Assembly (NCBI GenBank): GCA_963693285.1
Contig: OY848921.1
Span: forward strand, 3,715,497-3,779,496
DNA: 64,000 bases
Direction of reading: 5' to 3'
Origin: Xestospongia muta
Taxonomy: Eukaryota; Porifera; Demospongiae; Haplosclerida; Petrosiidae
Made by a program: the position numbers and the translations under genes
In this document: positions 52,348 to 64,000 of the stretch, piece after piece
Layout: the number at the start of each line of letters is the position of its first letter
How positions within the stretch are numbered: position 1 is the first letter of the stretch
Notes under the pieces: model-generated
What the model was told of the DNA's origin: nothing
The model's database searches: none
What the model saw: only the letters and a program-made list of their open reading frames with translations

Positions 52348-55300
52348 ATGAGTGAGAGGAAGACTTCTCCTTTTATTGAAGGCTTCTCTCCTAGCAAGCA
52401 ATATCGGGAAGATGATTCGAGTAACTCCCAAAGAGAAAATTCAGACTCAGAGAACGAGTTTGTTGAGATACCAGAACCTGATTCAGGTAACTCTCAAAGA
52501 GAAAACCCAGACTCAGAGAATGAGCTTGTTGAGATGTCAGAACCTGATTCAAGTAACTCTCAAACAGAAACTTCAGAGTCAGAGGAGTCAGATCCTGAGG
52601 TTTGTATAGACTAGATACTTTTCATTGTACACTTAAGTACTTACCCATTAATATTATGACATTAGAAAACATCCACAGAAACACCAAAGTTCTCCAATAT
52701 TCTGATTGTTTATTAGATTACTTAGTATTAAAAATACTGTTTTAGACACTGTGTTTTACCATTTGATGACAGTAACTTCTAACAGTTAACATTTAGATAG
52801 CAGTAAGTTACCAGACTACCAGTAAATGTTATATGATATCAATATGTACCAGTAGTATATGATACCACTGAATACCTGTATGTAACAGTATGTACTTGTA
52901 TAGTGTTGTACTATGATGATATTAAGGGGAGGGGAATATTTAGGAAAACTGCTTAAGATCAAATTTGATTTACCGCAGATTTACCACAGAATCATTTAGA
53001 GTCAATTATAGTGACTTCAATTTATGAATAAAGTCATTATCACATTACAACATGCTTATTAATTATTTCATTCTTCATCATGTCTAAAGATCTCTTAGTT
53101 ATAGTAGATTTATCAAGTGCTACTAAAGAGGCAGTATGATAATTTGACTATATAACTATAAATATACAATCAATAAATTGGTTGCAATATATTGGTACAT
53201 TCTATTTTTGTGTATACTACTGTGTAGGGATTATGTAACTGCTATAAGACTTAAAACATTGACTCTGATTAATTTGTGGGTGGGTCTATCTGTAGTGTAG
53301 TCCTTCATAACAAGTGATGTTAGTACTTACTATTATTTTCAAATCATATATGGAATGACAATGTTAGTCTGATAATTTATGAAATATTGTTTTTTGATGT
53401 GTGTATATCAAAGGTACTACTTGTACTATTATTGTCATACATGTGGTTCTATTAATGTCTATTTTTAAAATAAACTGTGTACTATTTTTATATATAAATT
53501 ATATATTTTTTATATTTATTATAAGATATGAAGTAGTTTGCTTTAGGCCTGACATATAATATTAAGTTGGAATTATTCTCAATTTATAACTATCTAATGG
53601 ATCTTTTTGACATTGTAGTCAAGTATTTTATTACTAAATATTTTGCATGCAATTGAATGGAAGAAATAGTTTTTGGGTGAATTTTTACGCTGCAAGATAT
53701 CATTTAATGAAATTGACTACAAATTCTATTCATAATTTTTTTATTGATGGTAAACTGATCATACAATAAATAATAATTTTTTTCCATAGAATTATAATCT
53801 AGTTGAATTAATTAAGAAAGGTGACTTGTTGGGAGTTAAAGATGTTCTTTTAAGAGGAGCTGATGTAAATACTAGTGATCATGTAAGTTAATTATGTACA
53901 TTTAAATTTATGGTACATAAACAAAACAGAATGTCTACAATTTTAGTTTCTATCTGTTATCTATATGATACTATTGTGTTACATTATTAAACAAGGAAAC
54001 TGTTTGATAAAGACATTATTAGATATTTATTACTTTATTGTTAGTATTTAATGATATTTTACAATTTATAGTTTGTTTGCTTTACAATAGAATGGATGGA
54101 CAGCCCTTCATTATGCAAGTTATAAAGGACATGTACATGTGGTTGAAGTATTACTTAACCATGGAGCTGATATCAATGTTGTTACTAAGGTAATTCAGTT
54201 AGTGTATTTTACACTGTAGTTCATAATTTTTTGGTTTTGTTCATGAATGTTTGTAATCTATTTTAATCTGTGTAACATTACAATGTTCCATACTGAACTT
54301 TGTCTGTTCAGTTACTTCATTTTGAAAAATGTCCTTTACATAGTCCAGATAGTCATGATTTTCATCTTGTTGTCTTTACATAGTATCTTAAGGAAAATGT
54401 TATTTATCTTTCAAGGGCCATTTTAGTTGAATTTAACCAGTTTGATGTAATGAAGCAGTGCGAAGACACTTTAGAAATGTGTTCAACACAAACACTTAAT
54501 TAATAATGCTGTGCTTGATCATGGGCACTTCTTTACTTTTTACTACTAAGAACATAATATCTTCAATCTTCTAGTATGATTTTAGTCTTTAAGCACAAAC
54601 ACTGAGCCCTTTATAGCATAATGTTTACAGGTCTTCAAAGCATTAGAAAAAGTGTATTAGTTAGCTAAACTGTAAAACTCTTGAGTGTTGGTGCCATCTT
54701 GTTAGAGAATGTAGTATAATAATGTCTAAATGTATAAGATTTGTCTGTAGTACTTTTATTTAATTTATGTTTTATTTTACTCTATGTTTATGGTGCTGTG
54801 ATTACTTGTCATCTTAATGTGTCCTTTAAAATATAATAGTCGGTAAGTGTGATATAATAGTATAATTTCTAAGATTATGTAGTTAAATGTTGTCATTTTA
54901 TTTACTACATTATTGTTTATTTCTCTACATTTACGGTGCTATGAATACTTATGATCTTGATGTGTCCTTCAAAATATAATAGCCGGTAAGTGTGATATAA
55001 TGTAGTATAATATCTAAGTGTATATAGTACAGTGTTGTCATTTTTTACTACATTATTGTTTTTTTCTCTACATTTATGGTGCTCTGAATACTTATGATCT
55101 TGATGTGTCCTTGAAAATATAATAGTTTGTAAGTGTGATATAATGTAGTATAATTTCTAAGTTTATATAGTACAGTGTTGTCATTTTATTTATTACATTA
55201 TATTTTTTTCTCTACATTTATGGTGCTATGAATACTTATGATCTTGATGTGTCCTTCAAAATATAATAGTTTGTAAGTTTGATATAATGTAGTATAATTT

Positions 55301-58300
55301 CTAAGTTTATATAGTATAGTGTTGTCATTTTATTTATTACATTATATTTTTTTCTCTACATTTATGGTGCTATGAATACTTATGATCTTGATGTGTCCTT
55401 CAAAATATAATAGCAGGTAAGTTTGATATAATGTAGTATAATTTCTAAGTTTATATAGTATAGTGTTGTCATTTTATTTATTACATTATATTTTTTTCTC
55501 TACATTTATGGTGCTATGAATACTTATGATCTTGATGTGTCCTTCAAAATATAATAGCAGGTAAGTTTGATATAATGTAGTATAATTTCTAAGTTTATAT
55601 AGTACAGTGTTGTCATTTTATTTATTACATTATATTTTTTTCTCTACATTTATGGTGCTATGAATACTTATGATCTTGATGTGTCCTTGAAAATATAATA
55701 GTTTGTAAGTTTGATATAATGTAGTATAATTTCTAAGTTTATATAGTATAGTGTTGTCATTTTATTTATTACATTATATTTTTTTCTCTACATTTATGGT
55801 GCTATGAATACTTATGATCTTGATGTGTCCTTCAAAATATAATAGCCGGTAAGTGTGATATAATATAGTATAATTTCTAAGTTTATATAGTACAGTGTTG
55901 TCATTTTATTTATTACATTATTGTTTTTTCTCTACATTTACGGTGCTATGAATACTTATGATCTTGATGTGTCCTTGAAAATATAATAGCCGGTAAGTTT
56001 GATATAATGTAGTATAATTTCTAAGTTTATATAGTACAGTGTTGTCATTTTATTTATTACATTATTGTTTTTTCTCTACATTTACGGTGCTATGAATACT
56101 TATGATCTTTATGTGTCCTTGAAAATATAATAGCCGGTAAGTGTGATATAATGTAGTATAATATCTAAGTTTATATAGTACAGTGTTGTCATTTTATTTA
56201 TTACATTATATTTTTTTCTCTACATTTATGGTGCTATGAATACTTATGATCTTGATGTGTCCTTGAAAATATAATAGCGGGTAAGTTTGATATAATGTAG
56301 TATAATATCTAAGTTTATATAGTACAGTGTTGTCATTTTATTTATTACATTATATTTTTTTCTCTACATTTATGGTGCTATGAATACTTATGATCTTGAT
56401 GTGTCCTTCAAAATATAATAGCAGGTAAGTTTGATATAATGTAGTATAATTTCTAAGTTTATATAGTGCAGTGTTGTCATTTTGTTTATTACATTATATT
56501 TTTTTCTCTACATTTATGGTGCTATGAATACTTATGATCTTGATATCTCCTTCAAAATATAATAGTCGGTAAGTGTGATATAATATAGTATAATTTCTAA
56601 GTTTATATAATACAGTGTTGTCATTTTATTTATTACATTATTGTTTTTCTCTACATTTACGGTGCTATGAATACTTATGATCCTTCAAAATATAATAGTC
56701 GGTAAGTGTGATATAATATAGTATAATTTCTAAGTTTATATAATACAGTGTTGTCATTTTATTTATTACATTATTGTTTTTCTCTAGATTTACGGTGCTA
56801 TGAATACTTATGATCTTGATGTGTCCTTCAAAATATAATAGCCGGTAAGTTTGATATGATGTAGTATAATTTCTAAGTCTCTTTAGTAGTATGATGTTGT
56901 TATTTTACATCTGTTTTGGTATATTTTCCTAATATATGTAAATGTATTATCTTATTGTTTTCAGGAAGGATCTACTCCAGTCATGTTAGCAGTAATGAAT
57001 GGACACAAAGATGTTGCATTGCTTTTAATACAGAAAGGAGCCAATCTAGACCATGTTAACAATGTAAGTGTTCACATACTTATCTTATATTATGAACTAT
57101 GTATAACTGAAAGTTAAAAAGCAAGTTATTTGTTCTTAAAAGACTGTCATTATGTGTTATATAAAGGTTCAATTGTTTTTGATATAATAACGATAATATG
57201 ATACAAAGGTCTTATCATAATTTGATAAAAAGTGATAAATGTTCCTTTCATTACTTGTACATCAATTAGTTTTCTAATTAACGTCACTAGAGACCAAGAG
57301 ATGATGAAACGTCTTGTTTTTCATAATTGTTTCAATGACCAGTTGAGGAGCACATATAAATGTAGTAGTAAAGCTTATAATGTAAAGTGATAAGTTGTTG
57401 AGTTTTAAGTTGTTCTATTGCAATAGAAAATAGAGAAACAGTGTTTGTCATAGAAATTATAAATATTTGTAATCTACTTCCTATTGTTGAATATCAGTAT
57501 AGGTATTTGTATGTTGAGGTAATGACTTGTACATAGTATCTGTTTGTCCATTAATATCTAATGTTGATTATTAATGGACTATTTTATCTGTTTACTAACT
57601 GTTGTTTTTACAACAGTTAATGAGATTATTTAAGTCTTGTTTTCCATCCTTTTGTCTCATTTGTATGCTTATTGATAAAGTTAACAAGTATACAATTTAA
57701 AGGTTATCATTGTTTATTTTATAAATATAGACAGAAAAGTAACACTATTTTATTACATGTAATTAACAGACATATATGATGATAGATATTGCAGTGTATT
57801 AGTCAATAATATATCAGGAAGTCATCTATATGAAAGTACAAAAGTGACAATAGTTAACAGATAAGTTAACATAAAGAGCTATATGTTCCTAGGTCCTAGG
57901 ACTGGTTGTTTGATAGTATAGACCTAATTCCAAATAATTTTATGTTTGTGTCTTGTTAAACAGTCTGGTTTATACACTACATGTACCATACATTTATAAT
58001 ATTATTATTATGTACACAATGTATGACTGTAGTATGTTTTACATGACATAGTGGACAGATAGAAACAGTTTATTGTGATCAGTATATGTTTATACAATTA
58101 GTTTAGACGTTAGTAATGATATTTTACAATTTACAGTTTGTTTGTTTTACAATAGGATGGATGGACAGCCCTTCATTATGCAAGTGATGAAGGAGATGTA
58201 CATGTTGTTGAAGTATTAGTTAACCATGGAGCTGATATCAATGTTGTTACTAAGGTAATTCAGTTAGTGTATTGTACACTGTAGTTCATAATTTTTTGGT

Positions 58301-61300
58301 TTTGTTCATGAATGTTTGTAATCTATTTTAATCTGTGTAACATTACAATGTTCCATACTGAAGTTTATCTGTTCAGTTACTTCATTTTGAAAAATGTCCT
58401 TTACATAGTCCAGATAGTCATGATTTTCATCTTGTTGTCTTTACATAGTATCTTAAGGAAAACGTTATTTATCTTTCAAGGGCCATTTTAGTTCAATTTA
58501 ACCAGTTTGATGTAATGAAGCAGGGCGAAGACACTTTAGAAAAGTGTTCAACACAAACACTTAATTAATAATGCTGTGCTTGATCATGGACACTTCTTTA
58601 CTTTTTACTACTAAGAACATAATATCTTCAATCTTCTAGTATGATTTTAGTCTTTAAGCACAAGCACTGAGCCCTTTATAGCATAATGTTTACAGGTCTT
58701 CAAAGCATTAGAAAAAGTGCTTTAGTTAGCTAAACTGTAAAAACTCTTGAGTGTTGGTGCCATCTTGTTAGAGAATGTAATATAATAATGTCTAAATGTA
58801 TAACATTTGTCTGTAGTACTTTTATTTAATTTATGTTTTATTTTACTCTATGTTTATGGTGCTGTGATTATTTGTCATCTTAATGTGTCCTTTAAAATAT
58901 AATAGCCGGTAAGTGTGATATAATGTAGTATAATTTTTAAGATTATGTAGTTAAATGTTGTCATTTTATTTACTACATTATTGTTTATTTCTCTACATTT
59001 ACGGTGCTATGAAAACTTATGATCTTGATGTGTCCTTTAAAATATAATAGTTTGTAAGTGTGATATAATGTAGTATAATTTCTAAGATTATGTAGTTAAA
59101 TGTTGTCATTTTATTTACTACATTATTGTTTATTTCTCTACATTTACGGTGCTGTGAATACTTATGATCTTGATGTGTCCTTCAAAATATAATAGCGGGT
59201 AAGTTTGATATAAGGTAGTATAATTTCTAAGTTTATATAGTACAGTGTTGTCATTTTTTACTACATTATTGTTTATTTCTCTACATTTATGGTGGTATGA
59301 ATACTTATGATCTTCATGTGTCCTTGAAAATATAATAGTTTGTAAGTGTGATATAATGTAGTATAATTTCTAAGTTTATATAGTACAGTGTTGTCATTTT
59401 ATTTATTACATTATATTTTTTTCTCTACATTTATGGTGCTATGAATACTTATGATCTTGATGTGTCCTTCAAAATATAATAGCGGGTAAGTTTGATATAA
59501 TGTAGTATAATTTCTAAGTTTATATAGTACAGTGTTGTCATTTTTTTTATTACATTATTGTTTTTTCTCTACATTTACGGTGCTATGAATACTTATGATC
59601 TTGATGTGTCCTTCAAAATATAATAGCGGGTAAGTTTGATATAATGTAGTATAATTTCTAAGTTTATATAGTACAGCGTTGTCATTTTATTTATTACATT
59701 ATTGTTTTCTCTACATTTATGGTGCTATGAATCTTATGATCTTGATGTGTCCTTCAAAATATAATAGTTTGTAAGTTTTATATAATGTAGTATAATTTCT
59801 AAGTTTATATAGTACAGTGTTGTCATTTTATTTATTACATTATATTTTTTTCTCTACATTTATGGTGCTATGAATACTTATGATCTTGATGTGTCCTTCA
59901 AAATATAATAGCCGGTAAGTGTGATATAATGTAGTATAATTTCTAAGTTTATATAGTACAGTGTTGTCATTTTATTTATTACATTATTGTTTTCTCTACA
60001 TTTATGGTGCTATGAATCTTATGATCTTGATGTGTCCTTCAAAATATAATAGTTTGTAAGTTTGATATAATGTAGTATAATTTCTAAGTTTATATAGTAC
60101 AGTGTTGTCATTTTATTTATTACATTATATTTTTTTCTCTACATTTATGGTGCTATGAATACTTATGATCTTGATGTGTCCTTCAAAATATAATAGCGGG
60201 TAAGTGTGATATAATGTAGTATAATTTCTAAGTTTATATAGTACAATGTTGTCATTTTTTACTACATTATTTTTTTTTTCTCTACATTTATGGTGCTATG
60301 AATACTTATGATCTTGATGTGTCCTTCAAAATATAATAATTTGTAAGTTTGATATAATGTAGTATAATTTCTAAGTTTATATAGTGCAGTGTTGTCATTT
60401 TATTTATTACATTATTGTTTTTTCTCTACATTTATGATGTTATGAATACTTATGATCTTGATGTGTCCTTTAAAATATAATAGTCGGTAAGTGTGATATA
60501 ATAGTATAATTTTCAAGATTATATAGTACAATATTGTAATTATATTTACTACATTATTGTTTATTTCTCCACATTTACGGTGCTCTGAATACTTATGATT
60601 TTGATATGTCCTTCAAAATATAATAGCCGGTAAGTTTGATGTGATGTAGTATAATTTCTTAGTCTATTTAGTAGTATGATGTTGTTATTTTATGTGTTTT
60701 GGTATATTTTCCTTATATATATAAATGTATTATCTTAATGTTTTCAGGAAGGATCTACTCCAGTCATGTTAGCAGTAATGAATGGACACAAAGATGTTGT
60801 ATTTCTTTTAATGCAGAAAGGAGCCAATCTAGACCATGTTAACAATGTAAGTGTTCACATACTTATCTTATATTATGAACTATGTATAACTGAAAGTTAA
60901 AAAGCAAGTTATTTGTTCTTAAAAGACTGTCATTATGTGTTATATAAAGGTTCAATTGTTTTTGATATAATAATGATAATATGATACAAAGGTCTTATCA
61001 TAATTTGATAACAAGTGATAAATGTTCCTTTCATTACTTGTACATCTATTAGTTTTCCATTTAATGTCACTAGAGACCAAGAGATGATGAAACGTCTTGT
61101 TTTTCATAATTGTTTCAATGACCAGTTGAGGAGCGCATATAAATGTAGTAGTAAAGCTTATAATGTAAAGTGATAACTTGTTGAGTTTTAAGTTGTTCTA
61201 TTGCAATAGAGAACAGTGTTTGTCATAGAAATTATAAATATTTGTAATCTACTTCCTATTGTTGAATATCAGTATAGATATTTGTATGTTGAGGTAATGA

Positions 61301-63042
61301 CTTGTACATAGTATCTGTTTGTCCATTAATATCTAATGTTGATTATTAATAGACTATTTTATCTGTTTACTAACTGTTGTTTTTACAACAGTTAATGAGA
61401 TTATTTAAGTCTTGTTTTCCATCCTTTTGTCTCATTTGTATGCTTATTGATAAAGTTAACAAGTATACAATTTAAAGGTTGTCATTGTTTATTTTATAAA
61501 TATAGACAAAAAAGTAACACTATTTTATTACATGTAATTAACAGACATATATGATGATAGATATTGCAGTGTATTAGTCAATAATATATCAGGAAGTCAT
61601 CTATATGAAAGTACAAAAGTGACAGTAGTTAACAGATAACTTAACATAAAGAGCTATATGTTCCTAGGTCCTAGGACTGATGGTTTGATAGTATAGACCT
61701 AATTCCAAATAATTTTATGTTTGTGTCTTGTTAAACAGTCTGGTTTTTACACTACATGTACAGTACAGATAGAAACAGTTTATTGTGATTAGAATATGTT
61801 TGTACAATTAGTTTAGACGTTAGTAATGATATTTTACATGTACAGTTTGTTTGTTTTACAATAGGATGGATGGACAGCCCTTCATTATGCAAGTGATGAA
61901 GGACATGTACATGTTGTTGAAGTATTAGTTAACCATGGAGCTGATATCAATGTTGTTACTAAGGTAATTCAGTTAGTGTATTTTACATTGTAGTTCATAA
62001 TTTTTTGGTTTTGTTCATGAATGTTTGTAATCTATTTTAATCTGTGTAACATTACAATGTTCCATACTGAACTTTGTTTGTTCAGTTACTTCATTTTGAA
62101 AAATGTCCTTTACATAGTCCAGATAGTCATGATTTTCATCTTGTTGTCTTTATGTAGTATCTTAAGGAAAACATTATTTTTCTATCAAGGGCCATTTTAG
62201 TTCAATTTAACCAGTTTGATGTAATGAAACATGGAGAAAACACTTTAGAAAAGTGTTCAACACAAACACTTAATTAATAATGCTGTGCTTGATCATGGAC
62301 ACTTCTTTACTTTTTACTACTAAGAACATAATAACTTCAATCTTCTAGTATGATTTTAGTCTTTAAGCATAAGCACTGAGCCCTTTTTAACATAATGTTT
62401 ACAGGTCTTCAAAGCATTAGAAAAAGTGCTTTAGTTAGCTAAACTGTAAAAACGTCTTTGATTTTGTATGAATGTATCACAATTTGTTAAGAAGTCCATC
62501 ACAGAACTAGTTTAGAACTAGTCTTCAAGTTAGCAATAATCCAATCCTTTTAAGCAGCAGCACAGTATCATCAAAATAATCTGCCCAAATTTTACAATAG
62601 TTTTATTTTTATTTCATGTTGGAATAAATTTAAGCTAACTGGATGTGATTTGGAAAATTGCTAAGATTAATACATATTAAACCTGGAGTTAAGGTATATA
62701 ACCATTGATAAATAGGAAATATCAAAGATTAAATGTCAATGAATGTAATAAGGTAATAGTAGTTGTAGAAAGTTTGTTTTATGTTTGAAGTAACTCATGT
62801 CCACCTTTTATTTACTGCGTTACATCATATATTGAAGTATGCTTATGCCATTGCTTCTAACCTCCTTTTCATATACTTATAACTGGTAATATTATAATAA
62901 TCATTAACCTTTGGTATTATAATTATGATTTCTTGTTATATAGACCTACAAAACTATTCTCTACATATCATGTTATAATGGTCATGATAAGATTGTTCAA
63001 GTTCTTCTAGATGTTGGTATGAATGTGAATGTTCCAGATAAG
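52348..63042 (+). CDS. Ankyrin-repeat protein gene, eight exons, possibly continuing to the right
   Basis: Exons: 52348-52599 (ATG context aaaATGAGT), 53790-53882, 54091-54189, 56965-57063, 58156-58254, 60748-60846, 61865-61963 and 62944-63042. All junctions are phase 0 with GT/AG borders. Exon 1 encodes a Ser/Glu-rich acidic head with three imperfect SNSQRENPDSENE-type repeats. Exon 2 gives a capping ankyrin half (LVELIKKGDLLGVKDVLLRG). Exons 3-8 give one 33-residue ankyrin repeat each (NGWTALHYASYKGHVHVVEV, STPVMLAVMNGHKDV). Exons 3, 5 and 7 are near-copies, as are exons 4 and 6. Joined length is 939 nt, 313 codons without stop; the donor after exon 8 (gttagc) implies more exons outside the window. 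Likely a scaffold protein; the partner is unknown. Confidence 0.85.
54780..56880 (+). repeat. 144-bp minisatellite, 15 units, in ankyrin intron 3
   Basis: Unit core: acatttatggtgctatgaat, acttatgatcttgatgtgtc, ...aaaatataatag-NNN-gtaagt. The three bases NNN are TCG, CCG, TTT, CAG or CGG. Periods run 141-145 bp, with one shortened unit of 133 bp (56563-56696). Units become more diverged at both ends of the array, as expected when exchange is concentrated in the middle. Confidence 0.9.
57064..58155 (+). other. Ankyrin gene intron 4, duplicated as intron 6
   Basis: Non-coding; near-identical to 60847-61864 except for small indels, including about 70 bp missing from the second copy near 61760 (the second copy lacks the gtaccatacatttataatat segment). 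Confidence 0.6.
58840..60660 (+). repeat. 144-bp minisatellite, 13 units, in ankyrin intron 5
   Basis: Same unit as at 54780-56880, with cores at about 58904, 59046, 59190, 59335, 59480, 59624, 59764, 59909, 60050, 60194, 60338, 60480 and 60624. One unit has lost the acceptor-like AG (aataa, 60336). The order of NNN variants differs from the first array. Confidence 0.9.
61964..62943 (+). other. Ankyrin gene intron 7, no minisatellite
   Basis: The first 490 bp match introns 3 and 5; the rest is unique AT-rich sequence leading to exon 8. Confidence 0.6.
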
Positions 63043-63100
63043 GTTAGCAACATATTAGTAGTATATATTAGTAATTATAGCTGTCCATAATTTATAACAC

Positions 63101-64000
63101 TATACTCTGTCCAAGTTCAGTTGAGCTACCCAGACATGTTAATATCTTTGTCGTTTTACGTGCTATTCACATAATACTTGCACCAATCAATTCAGCTTGC
63201 AAATTTGCAATTTATATATAAAATTTGGCTATCAGTGCTACAAGAAAGTAGCGAACTATAAAACTCCATACATTTTTAATGGCATGCCTTCATCATACTT
63301 TAAATTACACACCTTCGAATAACACTTTTCACCTTGAGAATTCAGCCGTGTGTTACGTGACAATTCAAAATTACAGTTCTAATTATATGAACAGATGTTC
63401 TATTATAACAATTATCACTATTAAAATAGTAATGAGGTATTGTCTTTTGCAATTTAAGGCAGCTATAAAGCTACCGTGTTTCTTTAACAAAGGAGGAAAA
63501 CTGATTATTCCTAGAATCTCTTTATTGGAGTTGAAAAAGCAGCTCCACCAGTGTCAACTTTCTCTTTCTATAGCCTCTTGATGCTGGCACATGAATCTCC
63601 TGTGGCATCAGCAGTTCATTTAAGAGGTCCTTGAGTATGTTGACATTTGCAACAACCTCTTTTGTTTGTGACCTCAGTCTCTTTTCCCTTTAGCTTGCAA
63701 ATTTGCAATTTATATATAAAATTTGGCTATCTAGTGGTACAAGAAAGTAGCAAACTATAAAACTCCATCCATTTTTAATGGCATACCTTCATCATACTTT
63801 AAATTACACACCTTCGAATAACACTTTTCCCCTTGAGAATTCAAAGTGTTTCTATATCAAAGGAGGAAAACGGATTATTCCTAGAATGTCTTTATTGGAG
63901 TTGAAAAAGCAGCTCCACCAGTGTCAACTTTCTCTTTCTATAGCCTCTTGATGCTGGCACATGAACCTCCTGTGACATCAGCAGTTCATTTAAGAGGTCC
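63101..64000 (-). mobile_element. TIR DNA transposon copy with internal partial duplication, runs off the window
   Basis: It starts with an eroded terminal repeat (tatactctgtccaagttcag) and matches the inverse of 30205-31148. The segment 63195-63600 (agcttgcaaatttgcaattt onward) is repeated from about 63692, with a deletion inside the second copy. No coding potential is seen. It sits just after ankyrin exon 8, probably in the next intron. Confidence 0.75.

Larger units (their letters stand above)
54091..62470 (+). repeat. Tandem exon-pair duplication in the ankyrin gene (two full cassettes and a partial third)
   Basis: The cassette [exon 3, long intron, exon 4, intron] starting at 54091 repeats at 58156 and, partially, at 61865. 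Intron sequence is nearly identical between cassettes (for example from each GATGGATGG exon through gtaattcagttagtgtatt and the 500 bp that follow). Cassette lengths are 4065 and 3709 bp, differing mostly in minisatellite unit number. The third lacks the minisatellite and diverges after about 62450. Near identity of introns indicates recent duplication or ongoing conversion. Confidence 0.85.

Noticed and set aside
54600..56900. Minisatellite units as real 3-nt or longer exons of the ankyrin protein
   Set aside because: Reading the unit itself gives two stops before the donor-like site, and several NNN variants would change the protein arbitrarily. It is kept as a hypothesis about recursive splicing only.

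Overview
The window is eukaryotic and best fits a demosponge, with Amphimedon-type haplosclerids as a guess. It is AT-rich, introns are tiny (about 40-50 bp) with clean GT/AG borders, and ankyrin repeats sit on separate 99-bp phase-0 exons. The mobile elements are of invertebrate type (BEL/Pao, MULE, pogo, THAP-DDE, YqaJ-PHD and Ulp1-PHD genes). Identity rests on gene content read by eye; no search was run.

Layout. (1) 290-388, minus strand: one ankyrin exon of a gene running off the left edge. (2) 1.07-21.9 kb and 27.1-34.7 kb, minus strand: a tandem cluster of PRDM9-like genes. Each had a short N-terminal module with a basic patch, an acidic linker, a C2-C-H zinc knuckle, a PR/SET domain on two exons and a C2H2 zinc-finger array on one exon. 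Nine copies plus two smaller fragments are visible. Two keep an open frame across all eight exons: copy B (6168-8449, about 623 codons) and copy E (17918-20215, 652 codons). The rest are broken by frameshifts, stops, deletions, a lost splice site or insertions. Between copies recur remnants that look like a cadherin-like beta-sandwich exon and an acidic exon. (3) Inserted in or between the copies: a SWIM/PHD MULE-type gene (11.7-13.3 kb) beside a TIR-flanked element (13.3-14.8 kb), a LINE (22.3-24.5 kb) beside a 600-bp palindrome, a GPCR pseudogene (28.9-29.9 kb), a 944-bp TIR transposon (30.2-31.1 kb) and a Gypsy RT fragment (31.5-31.9 kb).

(4) 34.9-50.6 kb is a transposon graveyard: a minus-strand MULE with SWIM and a C-terminal CXXC finger; a plus-strand pogo tail running into an 11-unit array of 72-nt exon-like repeats and a Ulp1 protease/PHD relic; and a minus-strand BEL/Pao retrotransposon split by a block holding THAP-DDE, YqaJ/PHD and pogo/PHD genes.

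(5) 52.3-63.0 kb, plus strand: an ankyrin-repeat gene with one acidic first exon and seven repeat exons. An exon-pair cassette is tandemly duplicated, and two introns carry 144-bp minisatellites (15 and 13 units) that each contain an AG-NNN-GTAAGT splice-like signal. The right edge holds another copy of the TIR transposon.

The most interesting system is the PRDM9-like cluster. The intact copies share nearly identical finger frameworks but differ at the predicted DNA-contact residues, the pattern known for recombination-hotspot PRDM9 in vertebrates. Whether these proteins act in meiosis is inference.
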